NCBI GenBank assembly: GCA_020848995.1
Contig: JADLHA010000052.1
Span: forward strand, 34,305-98,304
DNA length: 64,000 bases
Origin: Saprospiraceae bacterium
GTDB lineage: Bacteria; Bacteroidota; Bacteroidia; Chitinophagales; Saprospiraceae
Direction of reading: 5' to 3'
The translations under genes and the position numbers were made by a program. The notes below the pieces were generated by a model. That model saw only the letters and a program-made list of their open reading frames with translations, was not told the DNA's origin and did no database searches. Each line of letters opens with the position of its first letter. Within the stretch, counting starts at the first letter, position 1. Shown piece after piece: positions 10,452-18,297 of the stretch.

Positions 10452-10925
10452 ATGAGTCAACAGAATTACATGACCCAGGAGGGTTTCGACAGGCTCAAGC
10501 GGGAGTTGGACACCCTGAAGAGCGATGGGAGGAAGGAAGCGGCCAGGGCCATTGCCGAAGCACGCGAAAAGGGCGATCTCTCTGAAAATGCCGAATACCA
10601 TGCCGCCAAAGATGATCAGGGGATGCTCGAATTGAAGATCAGCGAGCTGGAGAAAAAGCTGCTCAACGTCCGCATCATCGACGAACAGGCCATCGACACC
10701 TCTTCAGTGGTGATGTTGACCAATGTGCGCATACGCAACCACAAGGTCAACAAGGAGATGGTGTTTAAGATCGTTTCTGAAGCGGAAGCCGACCTCAAGG
10801 CAAGTCGCATCTCGGTCAACTCTCCGATTGGCCAGGGGTTATTGGGGAAAAAGGTTGGGGAGAAGGCGGTGATCAATACCCCGGCAGGACAGATGATTTT
10901 GGAAATTTTGGAAATTTCCGTCTGA
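10452..10925 (+). CDS. greA: Transcription elongation factor GreA
   Basis: 157-residue factor that rescues backtracked RNA polymerase by stimulating transcript cleavage through the secondary channel. The N-terminal coiled coil carries the hallmark REKGDLSENAEYHAAKDDQ, with the tip acidic residues Asp42 and Glu45. The C-terminal FKBP-like domain contains NSPIGQGLLGKKVGE. Length is typical of GreA. The stop codon overlaps the ATG of the following HIT gene (TGATG), indicating translational coupling. Confidence 0.96.
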   Translation: MSQQNYMTQEGFDRLKRELDTLKSDGRKEAARAIAEAREKGDLSENAEYHAAKDDQGMLELKISELEKKLLNVRIIDEQAIDTSSVVMLTNVRIRNHKVNKEMVFKIVSEAEADLKASRISVNSPIGQGLLGKKVGEKAVINTPAGQMILEILEISV

Positions 10926-11329
10926 TGGCCTCGCTGTTTACGCGCATCATCCAGGGGGAAATTCCCTGTTACGGTCTCGGCGAAAGCGAACACTGCTTTT
11001 CATTTTTAGACATCCGTCCACTGGTCAAAGGCCATGCGCTGGTCGTCCCCAAACGGGAGATCGATTATCTGTTCGATGTACCCGATGATCTACTTACCGA
11101 AATGATGCTTTTTTCGAAACGCATGGCGCTTGCGATCAGGGAGGTGGTTCCTTGTCAGCGGATAGGAGTGAGCGTGATCGGCCTGGAGGTGCCGCACGCA
11201 CACATTCACCTCGTACCACTGCAGCGGATGGATGATCTCAATTTTGGCAATCCGCGCTTATCGTTCACGCCTGAGGAGTACCAGAAACTTGCCGAAGCGA
11301 TTTCAGCTGCTTTTGCAAACATCCGGTAA
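10925..11329 (+). CDS. HIT-family nucleotide hydrolase/transferase
   Basis: 134-residue histidine triad protein. The catalytic triad motif is at residues 91-97 (HAHIHLV, His91/His93/His95), and the N-terminal FLDIRPLVKGHALVVPK strand-loop is typical of the Hint/HinT branch, which hydrolyses AMP-lysine or similar nucleoside phosphoramidates. The first base of its ATG is the last base of the greA stop, so the two are one operon. The exact substrate is unknown. It converges on ruvC. Confidence 0.9.
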   Translation: MASLFTRIIQGEIPCYGLGESEHCFSFLDIRPLVKGHALVVPKREIDYLFDVPDDLLTEMMLFSKRMALAIREVVPCQRIGVSVIGLEVPHAHIHLVPLQRMDDLNFGNPRLSFTPEEYQKLAEAISAAFANIR

Positions 11330-11376
11330 GGCGTTTTCGCGACAGCAATTTGAATCCTGGCGGGGATTTCCCTGCT

Positions 11377-11925
11377 TTACAGGATGCGATCGGGATGTTG
11401 GCGGGCAAATTTTTTCCAACTGGATGCCGTGCCCTGGATCATGTCCGGTGCGGCAAACTGGTTGGCCAGGCAGAGCGCTGCTGCCAGGGCATCGGTTGCG
11501 TCGAAATGGCGGGCATTGAAATGGAACGAAAGCAACGATTCCAGCATGCCTGCAACCTGCTCTTTGCTCGCATTCCCATTCCCGGTAACGGCCTTTTTGA
11601 TCGTTTTTGGCGAAAATTCGTGAATTTCCAGTCCCATGAGGATGGCGGCGGCAATGGCAACTCCCTGTGCCCTGCCCAGTTTGTGCATACTTTGTGCATT
11701 CTTGCCGAAGAATGGCGCTTCAATTGACAGCGCAGTAGGCTGATGATGTTCTATGAGCTCTTGTACCCTCAGGAAGATCTCCCGTAACTTCTCCTGTTGG
11801 GAAGGCAAAGCCTGCAACTGCAGCACGTTGAGTTCTACCAGCCGGGGCAGCGTATCTTTGAGTTCGATGATGCCGTAACCCAACACGACTGTGCCCGGGT
11901 CGATGCCAAGGATACGCACATTCAT
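11377..11925 (-). CDS. ruvC: Crossover junction endodeoxyribonuclease RuvC
   Basis: 182-residue Holliday junction resolvase, an RNase H-fold dimer that works with RuvAB. The four acidic catalytic positions are visible: Asp9 (GIDPG), Glu69 (SIEAPFF), Asp142 and Asp145 (HFDATDALAAAL). The start at 11925 (MNVRILGIDPG) matches the family N-terminus. A longer open frame extends upstream to 12294 but would overlap the divergent membrane protein gene and has no family support. Length is normal for RuvC. Confidence 0.95.
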   Translation of the reverse strand: MNVRILGIDPGTVVLGYGIIELKDTLPRLVELNVLQLQALPSQQEKLREIFLRVQELIEHHQPTALSIEAPFFGKNAQSMHKLGRAQGVAIAAAILMGLEIHEFSPKTIKKAVTGNGNASKEQVAGMLESLLSFHFNARHFDATDALAAALCLANQFAAPDMIQGTASSWKKFARQHPDRIL

Positions 11926-11952
11926 ATAGCAGTCAGCAATTTGAGCATTATG

Positions 11953-11960
11953 CAAAAGTA
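11953..11960 (-). promoter_or_regulatory. Putative -7 promoter element of ruvC
   Basis: Minus strand TACTTTTG, a match to TAnnTTTG, 27 bases before the ruvC ATG. A -33 TTG at proper spacing is not apparent. Confidence 0.35.
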
Positions 11961-12016
11961 CAATTTGTGCATGGCTTTGCCGGGGCCGGCAGCAGAATGG
12001 GCCAGAAGCTCTACCG

Positions 12017-12949
12017 ATGGATTCCGGGGCAGTTAATCGAAAATTGCTCTTGAGAAGTTTGAGGCTGCTGCTGCCTCTCGCTGCGATCGCCGCCTGGTGC
12101 GCCCTGTTGAACGATTCATGGGCTTTCGAGGCCGCTGAATGGCGGCAACAGGCATGGGTGGTCGCGGCAGTAGCCATCCTGGTCCCGCTCAATGTAGCTT
12201 TTGAGGCCGCGAAGTTGCAGGCGCTTTGCTCCGCCGGAGGCCGGTTTTGGAAATATTTTATGCACACTTGCCGGGGGATTGCCTTGCAAAGCATTGTACC
12301 GCTCGGAGCGGGGACTTATGCAGGAAGGGCACTGGGGGCCCCACCGTCGAAACGGAAAAGTCTCCTGGCTGCAACATTCGCTGGAGGCATAATGCAGACC
12401 CTTTGTGCTGCACTGGGTTTTTTCGTGGTCATCCTGGTCTTTAACGGGGCATGCTTTCCGTGGCTCCAGACAGAGGGCTTGTTGCAAAGTCTGTTGCTGA
12501 CCTGCAGTGCACTGGGTGCGATTGGGCTGGTCGCTGTTGGCATCGGCCAATCAGACCGGGCAGTGGCATCTAAAATTATGGGTGGGTGGAGAGAAGCATT
12601 TGGCTGGCCGGCCATTGCACTGGCAAAGGCTGCGGGGTGGAGTCTGCTTCGCTACCTCGTCTATTTCGCACAAATGGCCATGCTGCTGAGTGTTTTTTCA
12701 GCTAGGGATGCGGGGTGCACCCTTGTCGCCGTATCGGCGTACTACCTCCTGGTGTCAGTGGTGGTCCTTCCTACGGGAATGGGCCTCGCCGTACGCGGAG
12801 GCATAGCCCCTTTTGTTTTTGGCCCGATTGGGCTGGACGCGGGCTTGTCGGCAGCGGTCGCCATGCTCATTTTTTTGTTAAACAACCTCCTCCCGGCAAT
12901 TTTGGGAGTCTTTTTTTTGTTGCCTAAAACACCTGAAGCTGCAAAATGA
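12017..12949 (+). CDS. LPG-synthase-TM/YbhN-like integral membrane protein
   Basis: 310 residues, almost entirely hydrophobic with about seven or eight membrane segments (for example AIAAWCALL, VAILVPLNVAF, LCAALGFFVVILVF, AVAMLIFLLNNLLPAILGVF). The spacing of conserved small residues (SIVPLGAGTYAGRALGAP near 92-109, and LPTGMGLAVRGG near 252-263) suggests the lysylphosphatidylglycerol-synthase transmembrane/UPF0104 flippase-like family, without the cytoplasmic synthase domain. It may move or modify a lipid, which is inference. Its stop overlaps the start of the DUF3108 gene (ATGA), so the two are translationally coupled. Confidence 0.68.
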   Translation: MDSGAVNRKLLLRSLRLLLPLAAIAAWCALLNDSWAFEAAEWRQQAWVVAAVAILVPLNVAFEAAKLQALCSAGGRFWKYFMHTCRGIALQSIVPLGAGTYAGRALGAPPSKRKSLLAATFAGGIMQTLCAALGFFVVILVFNGACFPWLQTEGLLQSLLLTCSALGAIGLVAVGIGQSDRAVASKIMGGWREAFGWPAIALAKAAGWSLLRYLVYFAQMAMLLSVFSARDAGCTLVAVSAYYLLVSVVVLPTGMGLAVRGGIAPFVFGPIGLDAGLSAAVAMLIFLLNNLLPAILGVFFLLPKTPEAAK

Positions 12950-13743
12950 AAATGCCCCTGCTGCTCGCATTCACCACCCTCCTGGGCGCAAACCGGGATG
13001 GCCATCCGCGCAACGGAGACCTCGCCTACGGCGCCGGCGAGCGACTGAGTTACCGGGTGTATTACAACTGGAATTTTGTCTGGCTCACGGCGGGGGAAGT
13101 CCATTTTGACCTGCGCGACGAAGGAGAGACCTACCACATTTCCGTGGAGGGCAAGACCTTTGCCTCCTATGACTGGTTTTACAAGGTGCGGGACGAGTAC
13201 CATTCCTACATCGACAAGGAGACCGGTCTGCCGAGCCTGTACATCCGCAAGGTGCAACAGGGTTCTTACCGGCGGTACGAAAAGGTCGTGTTCGACTATC
13301 CGCGCAAGCTGGCATACAGTTACACGGGAAAGACGGAGGAGCTTGCCAAACTAACGATCGTTCAGCTCGATAAGCATTATTTCGACCTGGTTTCGGTAAT
13401 GTACCACCTCCGGAATTTGCCCATAAAGGAACAGGGGAAAAAGGTCAAAACCCCGTTTAATGTATTGCTCGACGACGAGAAATACGAACTTGGCATCCGC
13501 TACAAAGGCGATAAGAAGCGGCATGAAGTCAAGGAGAGCGGTACCTACAACACCTTTGAGGCTGTGGCAGATGTCATCAGCGGTCATGTATTCGACGACG
13601 ATGCGCGTCTGAAGTTGTGGGTGTCTGATGACAGGAACCGCGTGCCGGTGTTGATTGAGTCGCCGTTGGTGGTTGGGTCGGTCAAAGCCATTTTGAGCAA
13701 TTACGCCAACCTCAGGTATCCCTTTGAGGCCAAACTCGAGTAA
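12946..13743 (+). CDS. DUF3108 domain-containing exported protein
   Basis: 265 residues, short hydrophobic N-terminus (MKMPLLLAFTTLLGA) that could be a signal peptide. The body has the DUF3108 pattern: FGAGE-like YGAGERLSYRVYYNWNFVW start, GEVHFDL, YKVRDEYHSYID, and the central DLVSVMYHLRNLPI near 145-160, ending in a conserved DDRNRVPVLIESPLVVGSVKA strand. The function of DUF3108 is not established; it is a periplasmic beta-rich fold. The 4-base overlap with the preceding flippase-like gene implies a shared role at the envelope. Confidence 0.75.
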   Translation: MKMPLLLAFTTLLGANRDGHPRNGDLAYGAGERLSYRVYYNWNFVWLTAGEVHFDLRDEGETYHISVEGKTFASYDWFYKVRDEYHSYIDKETGLPSLYIRKVQQGSYRRYEKVVFDYPRKLAYSYTGKTEELAKLTIVQLDKHYFDLVSVMYHLRNLPIKEQGKKVKTPFNVLLDDEKYELGIRYKGDKKRHEVKESGTYNTFEAVADVISGHVFDDDARLKLWVSDDRNRVPVLIESPLVVGSVKAILSNYANLRYPFEAKLE

Positions 13744-13772
13744 TAAGTGGCAGTTTCGGGTTAGGGGCCCCA

Positions 13773-14207
13773 TCAGCGCTTTTCCGCGTCTTCGAGCATA
13801 TACATCAGCCGGTTGACGTCTTGTGCATTCAACCGAAGCCTGCCCTGGATTGCGATTGGTTCGGAAGTATAGGGAATGGGTTTTCGCGCTTTTATTTCGA
13901 CGACCGTTTCCGGTCCGGCTTGTCCGCAGAAGAAGCAGCTCGAATACGGAAAGGCCGAAAAGACGAATTCGGTGTGGCTCTTGAACCCGTCGGTGGGAAT
14001 GATGTACCCTCGAAGGGAGATGACTTTCCCTTCAAGCTGCTTGATGTCGGTGCTGAAAACGGGTTTGTCCACTTTAATTCCCAGCAAATCGTCGTATTCT
14101 TTTTTGTAGCTCACTTTTGCCAAGGCTGGCCACATCGATTGGCCGATGCCGTAGCTGCAGATCATGAAGCTGAGAAGGAAATGCAGGAGGGTAATGGGAT
14201 ATCGCAT
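13773..14207 (-). CDS. Small exported DUF3299-like protein with a CFFCG motif
   Basis: 144 residues with a signal peptide (ending IGQ/S near residue 23). The mature part is a compact beta-rich domain: LEGKVISLRGYIIPTDG, then EFVFSAFPYSSCFFCGQAGP near residues 82-101, then IAIQGRLRLNAQD. The layout resembles DUF3299 (COG3495), which has an ACIHVPPPP segment where this protein has SSCFFCGQAGP; the assignment is from memory and tentative. The CxxC pair could bind a metal or form a disulfide. It is the last gene of an ABC ATPase-permease unit (40-base gap), suggesting an extracytoplasmic partner. Confidence 0.6.
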   Translation of the reverse strand: MRYPITLLHFLLSFMICSYGIGQSMWPALAKVSYKKEYDDLLGIKVDKPVFSTDIKQLEGKVISLRGYIIPTDGFKSHTEFVFSAFPYSSCFFCGQAGPETVVEIKARKPIPYTSEPIAIQGRLRLNAQDVNRLMYMLEDAEKR

Positions 14208-14247
14208 AGCTGAGTCAGGAGGGATTTTGAAGTTTCAATACAACGGA

Positions 14248-15498
14248 TCAACCCTCGCTCAAAGTGTGGTGGATGTCGGAGCGCAATGCGCGGAGTGCCG
14301 GAAGCAGCCCGGCGAGCATTCCGGCCGCCAGTCCGGCAAGGGGAACCAGCCATTCGCCGGGGAACAGTCTGTCGGCCCGAATGCCGTAGCGGGCCTCCAG
14401 GCCGAGCGAGGGGTTGAGCAGTGCAAGGAGGAGATGAGCGGCGAGCATTCCGGAAAGCACGCCCAGCAGGCTGAGCAATGCGGATTCTGCCACTGTCCAC
14501 CGAAGGAGTTGCCCAGGACGGGCACCGGCAAAGCGCAGCAGGGCCAGCTCGTAGCGCCTGTCCTCCATGGCTTGCCATAAACTGATAAACAGGCTGAGCA
14601 ATGCCAGGAAAACGAGCAGGTAGGCAACATTCGACAGGAGGCTGGCGGCATTGCCGGTGATCTCGTAGAGGCGGTTGATTTCGATGGCCGGGCTGGTGGC
14701 CATCAGGCTGGTATTTTCGTTGACGTTGCGTCCGAAGTTGAGGCTTTGCACGTTCCTTCCCCGGAAGGAGCAAAGTAAAGAAGTGATTTTTCCGTTGGTG
14801 GCGACCAGGTCTTCATTGGTCAGGCAGGGTGGGCCGTGGTGGTGCGGCTCATCGTCTGCCGCGTGTTCCTCGTGGTGCAGGGCCCAATAGGAGGAAACGG
14901 TCACCAGGATGAGCCGGTCCGAAACCGTACCTGAAGCCAGCAAAATTCCGGTAACGACGAAGGAGTCGTCTGCATGTTGGTGGCTTGAAAGATCGGTAGC
15001 AGCCAGTCCGTGGTCTGAAACAAAGCGGTCGCCTATGCGCAGCTTGTTTTTTCGGGCGACATCTGAGCCGAGGACCGCCTGAAAATCGCCTTCGAACCAA
15101 CGGCCTTCGGCCATTTGGAGCTTGTACCAGGAGCTGTACTCGAGGGTGGTCCCCACCATGCGGGATCCCATGGCCTGGTCGCCAATGGCGAGTGGCAGGG
15201 ATTGGGCAATCACCGGATGGCGCGGATTCAAAAAGGGCCTGCATTCCTCCAGGGAAATGTTTCCGGTGGGGGCATCGAGGTGGAAGAGGTTGCACAGTAC
15301 AGACTGGAGCGGACTGCCTTTGGCAGAGAGAACCAATTGCGCCGGACCGAGGTTTTTGCCGAAGTGGTCTTCGAATTGAGTGCTCACCAGGAAGCCCAGG
15401 GTGATCAAGCCTCCGCTCAGGGCCATCAGGAGTATGTTGAACGTCGTGTTCAGGGGCCGGTGGCAAAGGTTTTTCCAGGCGAGGTGCAGGGCGTTCAT
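14248..15498 (-). CDS. ABC transporter permease, FtsX/MacB-like, with histidine-rich extracytoplasmic loop
   Basis: 416 residues with the four-helix FtsX topology: one N-terminal membrane segment (FNILLMALSGGLITLGFLV), a ~240-residue periplasmic domain, and three C-terminal segments (LLVFLALLSLFISLW, LLSLLGVLSGMLAAHLLLALL, LVPLAGLAAGMLAGLLPAL). The cytoplasmic EDRRYELALLRFAGARPGQL coupling segment precedes the second-last helix. The periplasmic domain carries a histidine-rich stretch at about 14825-14880 (HHEEHAADDEPHHHGPP), which is unusual for LolC/E or MacB permeases and suggests metal binding. It overlaps the ATPase gene by 4 bases. Substrate is unknown; zinc or another divalent metal is an inference. 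Confidence 0.8.
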   Translation of the reverse strand: MNALHLAWKNLCHRPLNTTFNILLMALSGGLITLGFLVSTQFEDHFGKNLGPAQLVLSAKGSPLQSVLCNLFHLDAPTGNISLEECRPFLNPRHPVIAQSLPLAIGDQAMGSRMVGTTLEYSSWYKLQMAEGRWFEGDFQAVLGSDVARKNKLRIGDRFVSDHGLAATDLSSHQHADDSFVVTGILLASGTVSDRLILVTVSSYWALHHEEHAADDEPHHHGPPCLTNEDLVATNGKITSLLCSFRGRNVQSLNFGRNVNENTSLMATSPAIEINRLYEITGNAASLLSNVAYLLVFLALLSLFISLWQAMEDRRYELALLRFAGARPGQLLRWTVAESALLSLLGVLSGMLAAHLLLALLNPSLGLEARYGIRADRLFPGEWLVPLAGLAAGMLAGLLPALRALRSDIHHTLSEG

Positions 15499-16127
15499 GA
15501 GAAGGCGATCTCGTTTGGGAAAAATGATTTCAGGCGGGCGTCGTGACTTACCAGGACCAGGGTGGTTCCGCGTTTGCTTGACTGTTCCAGCAACATTTTT
15601 GCGACCAGGGCTGTCCGTGTGTCGTCGAGACCGGAGGTTGGTTCGTCGGCGAGCAGAAGTTGGGGATGATTGACCAGGGCCCTGGCCAGGCCAATGCGCT
15701 GAGCCTGTCCCTGTGAGAGTCTGGAGGGTTTAGCGTGGAGTTGGTCCACGACATCCAGCGCTTCGAGCAACTCTGCTATGTGGGATTTGTCGATGCGCAG
15801 GCCGGCGAGCTGTTGAAAAAGGCTCAGGTTCTCCTGTACCGTAAGGGCTGCCAGGAAATGCGGTTTTTGGAGCACGAGGCCCACGGTGGAGGCCCTGAAG
15901 GCGTCGAGTTCTTTGGGGGAGAGGGTGTGCAGGGCAGTACCGGCGACGAAGAGCTCTCCTTTTTCGGGGCGGAGCAGGCCGGCTATGAGGTGCATCCAGG
16001 TGGTCTTGCCGCAACCGGAAGGGCCGTGCACGAGCAGTGACGCCCCTGCCTCGCAATGTGCGTCCGGAAATACGAACGAACGTTCGTTATCTGGATAACG
16101 GTATTGGAGATGGCTGGTCGTCAGCAT
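15495..16127 (-). CDS. ABC transporter ATP-binding protein, LolD/MacB type
   Basis: 210-residue nucleotide-binding subunit. Walker A is GPSGCGKTT near residues 35-43, the Q-loop is VLQKPHF near 85-91, the signature is LSQGQAQRIGLARAL near 137-151, Walker B is LLLADEP near 157-163, and the switch histidine is in VSHD near 193-196. It pairs with the downstream FtsX-like permease (ATGA overlap). The ATG at 16127 starts the first gene of this three-gene unit. A 22-bp near-palindrome lies 70-90 bases upstream. Confidence 0.9.
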   Translation of the reverse strand: MLTTSHLQYRYPDNERSFVFPDAHCEAGASLLVHGPSGCGKTTWMHLIAGLLRPEKGELFVAGTALHTLSPKELDAFRASTVGLVLQKPHFLAALTVQENLSLFQQLAGLRIDKSHIAELLEALDVVDQLHAKPSRLSQGQAQRIGLARALVNHPQLLLADEPTSGLDDTRTALVAKMLLEQSSKRGTTLVLVSHDARLKSFFPNEIAFS

Positions 16128-16195
16128 GGATGTATGACAATGGACTGGGGTGATGGCAGAAAGTCGTTTGATGCGTATGTCTCCACCCGTTAGAA

Positions 16196-16217
16196 AACTA
16201 ACAAACGTTTGTAAGTA
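16196..16217. repeat. Near-palindrome copy A of a three-copy 22-bp repeat
   Basis: Matches the shared core CTAACNAACGTTNGTTAG with two changes in the right arm; the centre ACAAACGTTTGT (16201-16212) is a perfect 12-bp palindrome. It shares 19 of 22 bases with copy B (41612) and 18 of 22 with copy C (59189). It lies 25-46 bases downstream of the stop of the Omp28-like gene and about 70-90 bases upstream of the ABC ATPase start, so it could be a terminator of the first or an operator of the second. Confidence 0.75.
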
Positions 16218-16241
16218 ATAAAAATGACGGGTTGATCCCGG

Positions 16242-17234
16242 TCATTGTTTCACCCATTTCTTCGTTATACGGTTGTTGCCGGATTCGATCCGGGCGAAAT
16301 AGATTCCCCGGTCAAATCGCTGAACGTCCAATTCGAGGATGCCCGCCGGGTTGTTTTTAAGCGAAGACGTGTGGAGCACCCTTCCCAACAGGTTGGTAAC
16401 GACCAAACGGGCTTTTTCGGGAAGGCGGCTGGGAAACTGAATCATAAGCTTATCTCCAACGGGGTTGGGGTTTATTGCAAAAGTCAGGGAGGGAACGGAT
16501 TCGAGGCTGCTGGCCAGGTCCAGTTTTGTTCCGCTGTTGAGCACTTCCCGCGTCACTTCATCCTGCACCCAGGCCAGCACGTAGATCTGGTCGGGATTCC
16601 AAGAAGGTTGAAGGTCCATGGAATACGCCTGCATCACGTCTCCGCCCTGATCGGCCAACACAATGGGGTCACCCGTGGGTGCGCTCATAAAATCGCGAAA
16701 TACGTCGTGGTGGGTTTTCTCTCCGTTGGGAGATGCGTAGTCCAGCACCCTTTCCGCAAGCGCTACATACAGCCGGTGCTTGCCGGAGGGCTTCGCCCCG
16801 TACGTGCTGATGACGATGGTGGCAGAACGAGGAGAACCTCCGTTTTCCGTAACCTTGAGTTGTATGGGCGATTCCCGTTTCAGCTCAGCGTCGAGGAAGG
16901 CCGCGTTGACTGAGCTGGCCGATTTTTTAGTCGTCCCGTTGAAAACAATGGTAGGGGTTCCGATGATGGAATAATAAGAAGTCCTCAGGTCCTGATCGTC
17001 TTTGTTGGCCTGGTAGAGCAGACAACTCGAATAGGGGATCGCTGGATGTATGGAGAGGTGGTGGTAATGACCTTTGTAGTTTGATAGCAGCTGGTAATAT
17101 CCCGGGTTGGTGGCCGCGCAAATCCCGCAGCGGGTGTTGGTAAAATGCTCCATGAAAATATAGCGCTTTGACTGGGCGTGGAGACTGATGGAGAGGGCGA
17201 AGGAAATCGATAAGAACAGTAAATTTCTGATCAT
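16242..17234 (-). CDS. Omp28-like protein with thioredoxin-type CxxC and T9SS sorting domain
   Basis: About 330 residues from the ATG at 17234 (MIRNLLFLSISFAL), which gives a signal peptide ending LHA/Q; an upstream in-frame ATG at 17267 would bury it. Residues about 25-110 resemble the Omp28/thioredoxin-like module (FMEHFTNTRCGICAATN with Cys36 and Cys39, then GTPTIVFNG). The C-terminal ~85 residues (FAINPNPVGDKLMIQF, LLGRVLHTS, GIYFARIESGNNRITKKWVKQ) are a type A T9SS sorting domain. It is probably secreted and surface anchored. Redox activity from the CGIC pair is possible but not shown. Confidence 0.82.
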   Translation of the reverse strand: MIRNLLFLSISFALSISLHAQSKRYIFMEHFTNTRCGICAATNPGYYQLLSNYKGHYHHLSIHPAIPYSSCLLYQANKDDQDLRTSYYSIIGTPTIVFNGTTKKSASSVNAAFLDAELKRESPIQLKVTENGGSPRSATIVISTYGAKPSGKHRLYVALAERVLDYASPNGEKTHHDVFRDFMSAPTGDPIVLADQGGDVMQAYSMDLQPSWNPDQIYVLAWVQDEVTREVLNSGTKLDLASSLESVPSLTFAINPNPVGDKLMIQFPSRLPEKARLVVTNLLGRVLHTSSLKNNPAGILELDVQRFDRGIYFARIESGNNRITKKWVKQ

Positions 17235-17493
17235 GAAGTTGAAGTTTAGTTGATGACTCAAGGGCATTCCGAAAAACTCCCAATTGTGTCAGTCCGGTCG
17301 CCCAGGCTTACGCGCGAAATGAAGTTAGCTTCACAATACACCGTTGCAGGTCAGTCGGTTAGATTTCTACATCGCTCCTCTTGCTGCACCTCGTCTCGTA
17401 TTCCTTACTTCATGCCGGCGTCAAAATGGAGTTATTCAAATGCCTTCAAATGATAACGCCTCAAAGAGGTACTTGTTTATTTCCCGCTAAGCG

Positions 17494-18297
17494 TCATCGC
17501 AGTTTCCAGGTATGCAGTAGCCTGCCTTCCAGCAGGGCAAGGTGTTGCTTTCCCACGGAAAGACTGTGTATGGAAGAGCCGGCGGTGTAGAGTTCAGCGA
17601 CGGCTCCGGTAAGCAGGTCCTGGCGATATAGCGTTTTGTACTTTACAAAGTAAAGGAATTGCCCGTCGACGTCGGCGTGCATGATTTGCGGATCAACCCA
17701 CGACCTGTTCTCAAAAAGGTTGTTGGTAAACCGCCTCAACCCATTTCCCGGCCGGAAGAGGTAGATGTATTCGCCATCTTTTTTGAGCCGGGATCCCGGG
17801 GGAGTTCTTTGCATGGGATCGGGCAGCCGGTAGGGCATGGGTTGCGTGCGTGGGTTGCCGATCTGTTGAATTTGGAGGGTGGCGCCATCGAAAAGGACGT
17901 AGCTGTTGCCATCGTAATGGCAGACCAGGGATTGGTCACCGAGTTTGGGTTCATCGACCTGGATGATCGTGGAGAGCTGGGCGTCGAGTACGGCAATCCG
18001 GAATGCCCCGGGATAGTAAAGCAGCAGCTTAAAGGGATCTCCGGCGTCGAGCCGGAGCAGGTCCCACCCTTCCTGAAAAGTGGCCCGGGCCAGCAGCTTG
18101 TAATCCGGCGTAAACCGGGAAATGGATTTGTCGACGGCATTCAACAGGTAGATGTTGTCGAGGGGATCGAGCACCACGCTGGCAGCAGCAACGGGCGTAT
18201 CGATCACCGGCGAGAACGTCTGTGCCAGCAGGTGAGCGGGCAGCAGACCGGCCAAGGCCAACCGCTTAAGGGTAAACAACCGCATCATCATTCTCAT
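17494..18297 (-). CDS. Exported protein with propeller-like repeats, unknown function
   Basis: About 267 residues from the ATG at 18297 (MRMMMRLFTLKRLALAG), overlapping the lpxH 3' end by 32 bases; a start at 18285 is equally possible. A signal peptide ends LLA/Q. The mature region is made of short strand-like repeats (VVLDPLDNIYLLNAVDKSISRFTP, LVCHYDGNSYVLFDGATLQIQQ, QFLYFVKYKTLYRQDLLTG), the pattern of a beta-propeller or SMP-30/NHL-like fold, but no defining motif is present. Third gene of a unit with 3-hydroxyanthranilate dioxygenase and lpxH. I do not recognise a specific family. Confidence 0.6.
   Translation of the reverse strand: MRMMMRLFTLKRLALAGLLPAHLLAQTFSPVIDTPVAAASVVLDPLDNIYLLNAVDKSISRFTPDYKLLARATFQEGWDLLRLDAGDPFKLLLYYPGAFRIAVLDAQLSTIIQVDEPKLGDQSLVCHYDGNSYVLFDGATLQIQQIGNPRTQPMPYRLPDPMQRTPPGSRLKKDGEYIYLFRPGNGLRRFTNNLFENRSWVDPQIMHADVDGQFLYFVKYKTLYRQDLLTGAVAELYTAGSSIHSLSVGKQHLALLEGRLLHTWKLR

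Noticed and set aside
11377..12294. Extended ruvC frame to 12294
   Set aside because: The upstream part overlaps the divergent membrane protein gene and has no family similarity; the ATG at 11925 begins the conserved RuvC N-terminus.
16075..16088. Perfect 14-bp palindrome AACGAACGTTCGTT
   Set aside because: It lies inside the ABC ATPase coding sequence and encodes Asn-Glu-Arg-Ser-Phe; a similar palindrome at about 25016 encodes the same Asn-Glu-Arg-Ser-Phe in the GH3 protein, so coding constraint explains it.
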